Positions 5,333 through 12,741 of a stretch of DNA of 12,741 nt are shown here, piece after piece. The notes beneath the pieces were generated by a model. The model made no database searches. It was not told the origin of the DNA and saw nothing but the letters and a program-made list of their open reading frames with translations. How positions within the stretch are numbered: position 1 is the stretch's first letter; each line of letters opens with the position of its first letter. Location of the stretch: the NCBI GenBank assembly GCA_003524705.1, contig DQGV01000231.1, forward strand, positions 1 through 12,741, in the 5' to 3' direction. A program made the translations under genes and the position numbers. The DNA is from Anaerolineae bacterium (GTDB lineage: Bacteria; Chloroflexota; Anaerolineae; Anaerolineales; Villigracilaceae).

Positions 5333-8300
5333 TTAACCTTCTGCCACTGGAACAGTGAAATGGAAAGTCGTACCTTGACGATATTCACTTTCAAACCAAA
5401 TTTTGCCGCCTTGCATTTCAACCAAACTTTTGGTGATGTTCAAACCTAAACCGGTGCCGGGTGCTTCTCTTGCTTTGGGGTCATCTGAGCGGAAGAATTT
5501 TTGGAAAATCTTTTGTTGGTCTTCAAGCGTCATACCAATACCGCTATCTTTGACCCATAAATGAATCACACGTGGTGCGCCATCTAAATCCCATTGATTC
5601 GGAGTTTCTTCCACGCCGACTTGCACAATGCCCTCTTCTGGTGTGTATTTATGAGCATTGCTTACTAAATTAGTCAACACCTGTGCCACACGCGTTCTAT
5701 CTGCCCACATCGGCGGTAAACCACTTGGAATCAAAAGTTCAAGCTTTTGTTTTTTATCTTCTAATTGGCGTGTAAATGTACGAATGACTTCATCTACTAA
5801 ATCAGCTGGGTCTGTAGCCTTATATTCCAAACGCAAACGACCCGCTTCAATTTTAGAATTATCGTTTAAGTCTGAAACCAAAGTAGACATACGCTCTACA
5901 TTTGATTTAATCGTTGTCAAGAAATTTCCTTGCATATCATTCACTTGCCCTACTGCCCCAGCCGCAAGCAAATCGGTATACCCTTTGATAGATGTCATTG
6001 GGTTTTTCAATTCATGCGCCACAAACGAAACGAAATCACTCTTAGCTAAATTAGCACGTTGCACTTCACCATACAATTGCGCGTTGGAAATAGCAATAGC
6101 GGCATGGTCGGTCAGACGAGTGAGAAAATCAATATCTACTTGTGTATCGCTCATGCTTTCCAAATATAACAAGCCAATCACAGTGGCTTCACGACGAATC
6201 GGAATCACCATCTGTACATGCGATGCCACTAAAAATTTATGCTTTGATGAATCAACCGCCTCTTGCTGAGGGACACCTGTTTCAAGCGCGGTGAGCATAG
6301 CTGGCAATTCAACTTTCATCAGCATATCCGGCAAGTTTTGCATTTGCTCATCCAAACCTTGATGCGCCATAACGCGCAGTTTATCTTCTTCTAAAATACC
6401 AATCAAACCGGCTTCCGCACTAGATTGTCTCAATGCCCAATCTAATGTGATGCGCATAGCACGGTCCATTTCGAGGCTGGCATTTAACTCACGGTCAATA
6501 CGTTGCATGATAGAAAGTTCTTCAACACGACTTGCCAATTCTTGGTCGGTCAATGTATATAAACGTGCGTTTTCAATCGCCACCGCCGCCTGACCTGCAA
6601 ACGCGTTTAATAATGTTTCATCATTTTGTACAAAGGGCAAACCATCACGGCGATTGATGACTTCAATTACACCAATCACACGGTCTTTGACCTGTAGCGG
6701 CACAGCCATCAACGAACGGCTGACGAAACCAGTTTGCTGATCTATGCCTGTAAAACGTGACTTTGAATTTTGATCTTCGTTTTCAATGACAGCATTACGC
6801 GTCTGCACAGCTCGCCCCACAATCCCTGTTCCGGGTGGCAGACGTTTCCCAATTAAGTTTGTGGCAACAGGTCCCACCGTCACACGAAAGACCAATTCAT
6901 CTGTTTCTTCATCTACCAAGAACAAACTGCCTGCTTCACAATTCAAAATGCCGACAGCATTTTCAAGAATATTCTGCAATAGCGGATTTAATTCCAATGT
7001 AGAAGTTAATTGGCGCGTAATTTCATTCAACGTAGAAAGTTGACGAGCACGTTGTTCGGTTTCTTCCAACAAACGTGCTTTCACAATTGCACCTGCAGTT
7101 TGATCTGCAATCGCTTGCAATAATTCTAGTTGACCCCGTGTGTATGAAATCGAGCCATCACGACTGCCAATGCTCAATGTGCCAATCGTTGCCGCACCTG
7201 CATTTAATGGCACGCCCATCCATGCAAAAACATTTTCAAGTGCGGGTGTATGCCCGCGTGCCTGACATTCACGCACATAATCTTGTGTCATAATGGGTCG
7301 GCTCTTGCGGATGACATCCGGGCTTAAGCCTGTGTTTGCTGAGAAAGGTTGATTCTCGCGTTCTTCAATTCTTTCGTTATTTTCCAAACAAAAGCCATAA
7401 TAGTAATAATCACTGTCTTTGTTATGTAATGTAATATGAAAATGTGAAGTTGGGATAATTTGTGCCGTTTGAGCATAAATCAATTCAAGCACATCATCAA
7501 ACGTGAGTGTAACGTTTACACCTTTGGATACACGCGTGAGCGCGTTCATTTCTTGAATACGACGTTCCAATGTAGAAACCGTCTGTACACGTTCAATGGC
7601 AACGGAGGCTTGGTCACAAATATTTTCGAGGAAGCGTAAATCGCGTGGCGTGTATGGTTGACCCGTTAAGCGCGGTCCCAATGCTAACCAGCCGTTGAGT
7701 CTTTCTTTGCCGGGCAACACAATAAATAATCTGGCACCTAACAACGCCAAACGAGATTGTTCTGATTGTAATTCTGAGGGCAAAACAGAAGTGTTATCTA
7801 AATACAAAGGCAAACGTTCTTTTGTAAAATAATTGACTAATGGACTTGTGGAAGTAAAACGAATGTCACTCGTGGGGCGACGGTCTTCGCCGGGCAGGGC
7901 AGAGAAAAAGTCGTTGAGGGAATCGTATGTGTAAATGTGGATTCGGCTTGGCGTCAGGGTTGAAGCGATTTGGTCACGCATGTTGACGCCGATGGTTTCT
8001 AAATCTAAAGCGGTAGTTAATTTGCGCGAAAAATCTTCCAACTGTTCTGTAAACACACGCGAGCCGCGGAAGAAAATCGTATCCACTAAATTTTGTAAGC
8101 GTGTGCGAATGGGTTCGAGAATGACTGCAATCACAAAAAGCCCAAGCCCAACATAAATTGGGCTATTGGAAGGAAGATTACTGCCAAACAATAAACCTGC
8201 ACCTGCCACTACAAGTGCATACCCAAGTGTGACAAGAATCGAAAGCAAGATATACATCACACCACGGCGCACCAATTCATCTGTCCGCAAAAAGCGGAAA

Positions 8301-9346
8301 CGTAAAATGGTATAGCCAATGGCTAATGGGAAAATTACGAGAGGCAAGAAAAGATAGGGTGAAAAATTGACTGGACCTAAAAATCCTGCGGCTAACCAAA
8401 TGCCTACTGGAACAAAAGCAATCAATGCACCTAATAAAATTGTGCGTGCTTGAGTTTTAATGACTGGTGATTGCGCATTGAGAGCATGATAAACATTAAA
8501 TGAAATATAAAATAAAATACATAAAGCATTAAAGCCATAAATCAAACGCCAATTGTTAAAGTATGCAATCGGCTGATTAAAATTAAACAAATTGGGAAAA
8601 GCCGCTACAGCCAAAATTGCGCCAATCAAAATCCCAACCCAACGCAGGTAAGGGCGATTAAACACCAAGCGCGACTCAACCGGGAAAACCAAAGCCAATG
8701 CAACTAACCCACCACCAGTTAATCCCAGTGAAAGCGTCCAGATATAAGTAAATTCATGCGTAGTAGCAATGTTGAAATAGGCACCCGTAACAATTGCTAA
8801 AGACGAAGTAAATAATGAAAAAGCACGCCCAGCCGCTTCGGTACGGCGGAAGCCAAAAATCCACAGACTGGTCATCAAAAAGATGGCGCTTAAAATTGAA
8901 GGAAAATAAAAATAAACTGTACGCCCCGACTCAGGAAACGCATACAAAGTAACATCAAACGTGCGCGTTTGCCCTTCTGCTGTTAAGACACTCACGGTTA
9001 CGGTCTCTCCAGCAAAGCGCGTCTGCAAAATATTCTGTACATCGCCTGAACTTCTAACAGGCGTATCATTAATCGCAAGCAATTGGTCACCCGATTTAAC
9101 TTCGCGTGCCAACGCCCAAGCAGGGTCTGGTGTGCTCGGTTTGGTATCGTTGAATATCATTGTGTGTTCATAAAACACACCTAAAAACGGGGTTTGCAAC
9201 CAGCCACTAGCATAAATTAACCCCAAGCCAAAAACTACCACCGCCAATGCCTGATACGCGAACACCACCCATTGCAAAACACGGTTTAGCAAATCACTAG
9301 AACGCTGAACACTCAGCCCAGCCCCACGTACATCTTGAACTAACAT
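5333..9346 (-). CDS. Membrane histidine kinase: PDZ-like domain, polytopic membrane region, four GAF domains, HisKA-HATPase
   Basis: The 1337-residue sensor kinase reads in order: a first membrane segment (about 26-46); an extracytoplasmic PDZ-like domain (about 70-135) with GDQLLAINDTPV; roughly nine more membrane segments (about 145-412); four GAF domains (about 441-588, 610-756, 780-928 and 955-1090) joined by short helical linkers; HisKA with phosphoacceptor H1111 in HELKNP; and HATPase with N-box NLVSNAHKYTP (1226-1236), G1 DSGIGM (1267-1272), F-box FQKFF (1281-1285) and G2 GTGLGL (1297-1302). All kinase motifs are intact, so it should autophosphorylate. No receiver domain is fused and no response regulator is in the window, so its partner lies elsewhere. 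The FIST protein follows in the same operon. Signals could come through the PDZ domain, the membrane core or the GAFs; none can be assigned from sequence. The ribosome-binding site is weak. Confidence 0.95.
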   Translation of the reverse strand: MLVQDVRGAGLSVQRSSDLLNRVLQWVVFAYQALAVVVFGLGLIYASGWLQTPFLGVFYEHTMIFNDTKPSTPDPAWALAREVKSGDQLLAINDTPVRSSGDVQNILQTRFAGETVTVSVLTAEGQTRTFDVTLYAFPESGRTVYFYFPSILSAIFLMTSLWIFGFRRTEAAGRAFSLFTSSLAIVTGAYFNIATTHEFTYIWTLSLGLTGGGLVALALVFPVESRLVFNRPYLRWVGILIGAILAVAAFPNLFNFNQPIAYFNNWRLIYGFNALCILFYISFNVYHALNAQSPVIKTQARTILLGALIAFVPVGIWLAAGFLGPVNFSPYLFLPLVIFPLAIGYTILRFRFLRTDELVRRGVMYILLSILVTLGYALVVAGAGLLFGSNLPSNSPIYVGLGLFVIAVILEPIRTRLQNLVDTIFFRGSRVFTEQLEDFSRKLTTALDLETIGVNMRDQIASTLTPSRIHIYTYDSLNDFFSALPGEDRRPTSDIRFTSTSPLVNYFTKERLPLYLDNTSVLPSELQSEQSRLALLGARLFIVLPGKERLNGWLALGPRLTGQPYTPRDLRFLENICDQASVAIERVQTVSTLERRIQEMNALTRVSKGVNVTLTFDDVLELIYAQTAQIIPTSHFHITLHNKDSDYYYYGFCLENNERIEERENQPFSANTGLSPDVIRKSRPIMTQDYVRECQARGHTPALENVFAWMGVPLNAGAATIGTLSIGSRDGSISYTRGQLELLQAIADQTAGAIVKARLLEETEQRARQLSTLNEITRQLTSTLELNPLLQNILENAVGILNCEAGSLFLVDEETDELVFRVTVGPVATNLIGKRLPPGTGIVGRAVQTRNAVIENEDQNSKSRFTGIDQQTGFVSRSLMAVPLQVKDRVIGVIEVINRRDGLPFVQNDETLLNAFAGQAAVAIENARLYTLTDQELASRVEELSIMQRIDRELNASLEMDRAMRITLDWALRQSSAEAGLIGILEEDKLRVMAHQGLDEQMQNLPDMLMKVELPAMLTALETGVPQQEAVDSSKHKFLVASHVQMVIPIRREATVIGLLYLESMSDTQVDIDFLTRLTDHAAIAISNAQLYGEVQRANLAKSDFVSFVAHELKNPMTSIKGYTDLLAAGAVGQVNDMQGNFLTTIKSNVERMSTLVSDLNDNSKIEAGRLRLEYKATDPADLVDEVIRTFTRQLEDKKQKLELLIPSGLPPMWADRTRVAQVLTNLVSNAHKYTPEEGIVQVGVEETPNQWDLDGAPRVIHLWVKDSGIGMTLEDQQKIFQKFFRSDDPKAREAPGTGLGLNITKSLVEMQGGKIWFESEYRQGTTFHFTVPVAEG

Positions 9347-9474
9347 GACCTAAATTTTACTCCACAACCCCCCGCCGAGTATATGGTACTTTCATAACAA
9401 AGCCGTAAGGTGGATGAAGTGCTTCGCCTCTTGCTTAGGGGAAAGTTGGTTCTGTTTACCTCAATGTTTTTCTA
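9347..9474. other. 128-bp intergenic gap with the probable kinase promoter
   Basis: This gap separates the glycosyltransferase stop from the kinase start. On the minus strand a TATACT at 9378-9383 (plus coordinates) lies 31 nt before the kinase ATG and is the best -10 candidate, with no clear -35. I see no convincing hairpin plus T-tract to end the glycosyltransferase transcript, so read-through into the kinase operon is possible. No RNA gene or reading frame is evident. Confidence 0.35.
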
Positions 9475-11184
9475 CTATTTCAACAATGCCTCATACACCG
9501 ACTCAGGTATCTCGGAAACATTGTAGATATAGATATACTCAATGCCATTAATTTCAATCGTCTTTTCAGGGGTGACATTTTCAAAAGCAGTAAACAGTTT
9601 TTCGGTTTCAGGTTGTTGATTTCTTATCACTGGATACAAAACCATATAATCTGATGATTTTGTTTCTTCTACAATTTGCTCGTAAGATTCATCTACCAAA
9701 TATACACGTTTGAAGACCAATGTATCACCAGGAAACATATATGAAAATGTCCCCATGCCGTTATACACATAAACTTGCATCTCTTCTGCATTCGGCTTAG
9801 CAGATAAATACTCCACTGCGAGATTGTATCCTTCGCCATAGCCTAAAGTCGCTGCGCGGTTTGCAAATGGATTCTTGTATGTGAAATAATAAGGCGCATA
9901 CGGAAGCCCAAACCCGATTTGAACAAAAACAAGAGCAACTACGAAAATCATACTTGCAGAAATGCGTTTCAAAATTTGCCCTTTGTTTTGAGCAAGCATC
10001 CAGATAAATCCCCAGCCAATGCCTGCAATGATATCAAATGTTACAAAGCTGTTCATAATGTAATGGGCATGATTCCGCCCTTGCGCCAAGCCGAACATCA
10101 AAATAAATAAACTACCCAAAATCAAAAGATAAACGATAAGAGATTTTGCAATCTTTATATTTTCTTCTTTATGTTTTGAAAAGAAAAGAAAGCCGGCAAA
10201 AATCACCCCGAGCCACGTAACAAATGTTGTGCCAGAAAACCAATACTTCAAGTAAAGTAAAACACCATCAGAACGATTATCAAGGCTAAAGTTTGCAGGT
10301 TCTAATTCTTCTGTCACATCTAGTCGCCCACCTTGAAATGCATAACTAAAGGCATTGCCATATACTTCCGAAAGCATTTTGCCGGGCGCTACCCACATAC
10401 CAGGCCAGAGGATGACATAAATCAAAGCGGCGGAGGCAAGCCAAATGCCAAAGGTTTTTGTAACATGTAGAAACTTGGTCTGAAGCGGATTTTCATCTTT
10501 TTTAATTAATTGAATCAAAAGCATCAACCCAATAACGCCAATCAAAACAATGGATGAAGATTTGGTTAATTGTGCTAACCCAAAGCTTGCTCCAGAAATG
10601 AGTAAATAAAATATTTTTTTATCTTTGTTAAGATAGGCGTGTATTCCTAAAAATGAAGTCAAGACGAATATCGCTAACATGCCTTCGTGATTAAATAAAC
10701 GAGCATGACCCAGAAAAAACGGAGCAAGCATTGCCAATGATACAGATAGAAATGCAATCGAATGACCAACGATTAATTGCAAAAAATAAAATGCGATGAT
10801 TGCAAAGAAAAGAATCACAGCCGTTTGAACATAACGACCATTGCGCAAAATCGTTAAAACATTTTTGTCTTGCTCGCGTAAAAATTCTTCGTAATTGGTT
10901 TTGCGAACATCAAAATATCCCTGACCAAAACCACGATATTCAGGAAAATATGAAAGCATTCCCGCAGTCACCATCCATGTGGTTGTAACGGCGGGATGAT
11001 AATCGTAAAGAGTATTTTCAAAATCACGATGCGTGAGGGCGTAATAATAATTAGAACCAGAAATCATCCACCATGGTTCATCAATGGTGATGGTTTGGTC
11101 ATTTTGGATAACATGCGAAGGAGTGATAACGACCAATAAAAGAAGTGCAAATATCCATGTGCGCCGCTGGATTCTTTTCGTCAT
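9475..11184 (-). CDS. GT-C fold membrane glycosyltransferase, GT39/ArnT-like, second tandem copy
   Basis: The 569-residue protein has an N-terminal membrane helix (10-21) followed by an acidic pair in TIDEPWW (DE at 35-36), the place where ArnT/PMT-type GT-C enzymes carry the catalytic Asp in the first external loop, then DYHPAVTTTW (61-70). About ten hydrophobic segments run to residue about 424, with LTKSS (206-210) and GMWVAPG (262-268) in loops. The last 140 residues form a soluble external domain. Enzymes of this class move a sugar from a polyprenyl-phosphate donor to a lipid, glycan or protein on the outer face of the membrane; donor and acceptor are unknown here. The start ATG overlaps the stop of the upstream paralogue (ATGA, 11181-11184), so translation is coupled. 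The close likeness between the two points to tandem duplication. Confidence 0.85.
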   Translation of the reverse strand: MTKRIQRRTWIFALLLLVVITPSHVIQNDQTITIDEPWWMISGSNYYYALTHRDFENTLYDYHPAVTTTWMVTAGMLSYFPEYRGFGQGYFDVRKTNYEEFLREQDKNVLTILRNGRYVQTAVILFFAIIAFYFLQLIVGHSIAFLSVSLAMLAPFFLGHARLFNHEGMLAIFVLTSFLGIHAYLNKDKKIFYLLISGASFGLAQLTKSSSIVLIGVIGLMLLIQLIKKDENPLQTKFLHVTKTFGIWLASAALIYVILWPGMWVAPGKMLSEVYGNAFSYAFQGGRLDVTEELEPANFSLDNRSDGVLLYLKYWFSGTTFVTWLGVIFAGFLFFSKHKEENIKIAKSLIVYLLILGSLFILMFGLAQGRNHAHYIMNSFVTFDIIAGIGWGFIWMLAQNKGQILKRISASMIFVVALVFVQIGFGLPYAPYYFTYKNPFANRAATLGYGEGYNLAVEYLSAKPNAEEMQVYVYNGMGTFSYMFPGDTLVFKRVYLVDESYEQIVEETKSSDYMVLYPVIRNQQPETEKLFTAFENVTPEKTIEINGIEYIYIYNVSEIPESVYEALLK

Positions 11185-12741
11185 AAATCTGCTAGTGCCT
11201 CAAAAATTTCTGGCGGAAAAGAATCAACTGCATAGACTTGCACATATTTGTAACCATACATCCACACTTCGTAAATTGGTTCTTGAGTAGAGATAATATC
11301 TAAATATGGATGATATTTTGGTAATTGAATTTGGTTGGCATAATACACCACCAAATAATCTGCTGAGGTTAAATAATTTAATAAATCTTCGTTATGGTTG
11401 CCATCTATGTAATATGGACGAAAGGCTGTGGTTTCGCCGGGGAAAAAGTAAGAGAAACATCCGCGCGGATAATAGACGAAGGCTGTCGCTTCTTCTGCGC
11501 CGGGGAATTGGGCGAGATGCGCGGCGGCTTTTTCTAAGCCTTCACAATATGGAAACTGCGGATATTCGTTATACCAACCCATTGAATATAAAATCGGGTT
11601 GCGATAGGTGTAATAGTATGGGAAATATGAAAGCGCACTCCAAATTTGAATCGTAAGGATTAACGCAACTGGAGCAACTCGCCAAAAAAACTTTGTGAGG
11701 TTAAATTTTTCAATGAGCCAATGTAGAAAATGAAACCATCCAAAACCTGCCACTAGATTCAATGCTAAATAACTGGTGAGAATGTAATGCGGAGAATTTC
11801 GTCCTTGGGCAATGCCGATTAATAAAATGAAACCTGCGGCAGTGACAAGCAGAAGTGTAGTCAAAAGTTTGAAAACGCGAATCAATTCTCCACTTTTGAT
11901 GAAGCGGTAAAAGAATCCAAATATTACACCAAGCCATGTCAACGGCGTGATGCGATATAACAAGATATAAAAAACATTTCTGACACCATAAAAATTAGAT
12001 TCAAGATTGAAAGAGGCCACATCTAATTCTTCGGTCACTTTCAGGCGTGCACCTTGAAAGGCATAACTAAAAGCATTGCCATACACTTCATACAGCATGG
12101 TGCCGGGCGCAACCCACATACCAGGCCAGAAAATAAAATAAGCAAATACAAGAAACGCAAACCAAATCAAAAATACTTTTGTTTGATTCCAAAATGATTT
12201 CAGCCAGCCTTTTTCACGCTCTTGAATTAATTGAAACAATAACAAAATACCAATTGGTGCAAGGATAGCAATGGCTGATGATTTTGTGAGTTGTGCCAAG
12301 CCTGCTGAAATACCTGAAATTACTAAAAAGATAATTTTTTTATCTTGCACGAGATAAACCGTTAAAGATAAAACGGAAACTATCACAAACAATGCCACCA
12401 TAGACTCATGGTCTAACATGCGGTTATGACCTAAAAAGAATGGGTCGAACGAAGCAAAGATAATTGCAAAGAAGGCAACCCATTTGGGAATCAGTTTTTG
12501 TAACAAGTAATAAAGAAATAAAAATAAAACCAGCAGAATAAATATTTGAATTAAACGCGCATATTCTAATAACACCAACGGGTCATATCCCTTGCCATAC
12601 ATAAACGGATCAAGCCGCCCTTTTTCGTAATCCAAATATCCCTGCCCAAAGCCGCGAAATTCTGGAAAGTACAAATGCATTGCCGTTGCAATAATCCACA
12701 TGGTGGTTACAGCAGGTTGATATTCATAGATCGGAAGAGCA
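11181..12741 (-). CDS. GT-C fold membrane glycosyltransferase, GT39/ArnT-like, first tandem copy, N-terminus missing
   Basis: This gene enters from the right edge. In frame it reads YEYQPAVTTMW upstream of the Met at 12701, matching YDYHPAVTTTW at residues 61-71 of the second copy. The Met at 12701 is therefore internal, and about 60 N-terminal residues, including the expected catalytic acidic pair, are missing. The 506 residues from that Met show the same plan as the paralogue: GFGQGY, LTKSS (138-142), PGMWVAPG (193-200), a shared EVYGNAFSYAFQG (205-217), and a C-terminal soluble region (about 375-506) with FSYFFPGETTAF. The codons upstream of about 12727 (reading A-L-P-I) fall on sequence identical to Illumina adapter and are probably not genomic. 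The function is the same class as the paralogue; the exact substrate is unknown. The stop overlaps the next start by 4 nt. Confidence 0.83.
   Translation of the reverse strand, partial: ALPIYEYQPAVTTMWIIATAMHLYFPEFRGFGQGYLDYEKGRLDPFMYGKGYDPLVLLEYARLIQIFILLVLFLFLYYLLQKLIPKWVAFFAIIFASFDPFFLGHNRMLDHESMVALFVIVSVLSLTVYLVQDKKIIFLVISGISAGLAQLTKSSAIAILAPIGILLLFQLIQEREKGWLKSFWNQTKVFLIWFAFLVFAYFIFWPGMWVAPGTMLYEVYGNAFSYAFQGARLKVTEELDVASFNLESNFYGVRNVFYILLYRITPLTWLGVIFGFFYRFIKSGELIRVFKLLTTLLLVTAAGFILLIGIAQGRNSPHYILTSYLALNLVAGFGWFHFLHWLIEKFNLTKFFWRVAPVALILTIQIWSALSYFPYYYTYRNPILYSMGWYNEYPQFPYCEGLEKAAAHLAQFPGAEEATAFVYYPRGCFSYFFPGETTAFRPYYIDGNHNEDLLNYLTSADYLVVYYANQIQLPKYHPYLDIISTQEPIYEVWMYGYKYVQVYAVDSFPPEIFEALADL
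12728..12741. other. Probable Illumina adapter remnant at the contig end
   Basis: AGATCGGAAGAGCA is identical to the first 14 bases of the TruSeq read-through adapter and sits exactly at the right edge. The neighbouring glycosyltransferase frame loses similarity to its paralogue at this point. The most economical reading is untrimmed adapter at the end of an assembled contig; the first base may be genuine. Confidence 0.85.

Noticed and set aside
5658..6269. 203-codon open frame on the plus strand
   Set aside because: It lies wholly antisense to the HisKA/GAF region of the kinase, whose motifs are intact; the product has no recognisable features and no ribosome-binding site.
7861..7900. GGGGCGAC-type repeat end inside the kinase gene
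   Set aside because: Only a short GGGGCGAC match with no inverted partner nearby, and it falls in a continuous conserved coding frame.
12699..12701. Met codon at 12701 as the true start of the first glycosyltransferase
   Set aside because: The same frame continues upstream as YEYQPAVTT, which aligns with residues 61-69 of the paralogue, so the Met is internal.
1..12741. CRISPR array, tRNA or rRNA genes
   Set aside because: No regularly spaced direct repeats and no cloverleaf or ribosomal sequence were noticed on either strand by eye; a covariance-model scan was not possible.

Overview
The window looks like a metagenome-derived contig from a bacterium of the phylum Chloroflexota, probably class Anaerolineae. 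The evidence is family composition and style: moderately AT-rich DNA, a lipoprotein with a Pro/Thr linker, a large PDZ/multi-GAF histidine kinase, a NACHT protein with a C-terminal FGE-sulfatase (SUMF1-like) domain, and short interspersed inverted repeats. This assignment is inference, since no rRNA or marker gene is present. Every convincing gene is on the minus strand, so transcription runs from high to low coordinates. Both ends cut a gene, and the last 14 bases match the start of the Illumina TruSeq adapter, so the right edge is probably a contig end with untrimmed adapter.

In transcription order, from right to left: (1) 9475-12741 holds two tandem paralogous membrane glycosyltransferases of the GT-C/GT39 type, overlapping by ATGA; the first is cut by the contig end. 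(2) 4176-9346 holds a two-gene signalling operon: a 1337-residue membrane histidine kinase (PDZ-like domain, about ten membrane segments, four GAF domains, HisKA and HATPase) followed 5 nt later by a FIST-domain sensory protein, closed by a clear intrinsic terminator at 4151-4174. (3) 954-4034 holds a NACHT NTPase with a C-terminal FGE/C-type-lectin-like domain, followed by a 133-residue protein with a strong ribosome-binding site. Both proteins carry the same short Gly/Ser/Val-rich motif near the N-terminus. (4) An intrinsic terminator at 868-890 and a REP/MITE-like inverted repeat at 889-950 separate that pair from a predicted lipoprotein gene at 178-852. (5) A second MITE-like inverted repeat at 70-171 sits directly upstream of a ROK-family sugar kinase, of which only 17 codons lie in the window. 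That gene appears to have a leaderless promoter.

The most interesting part is the NACHT-FGE plus small-protein pair. NACHT NTPases in bacteria include anti-phage immune proteins. The matched N-terminal motifs suggest that the two proteins assemble with each other or with a shared partner. The C-terminal FGE/lectin-fold tail lacks the catalytic cysteine pattern and resembles the part of the fold that diversity-generating retroelements hypermutate, so it may be a ligand sensor. No reverse transcriptase or template repeat is in the window, so this remains a hypothesis.
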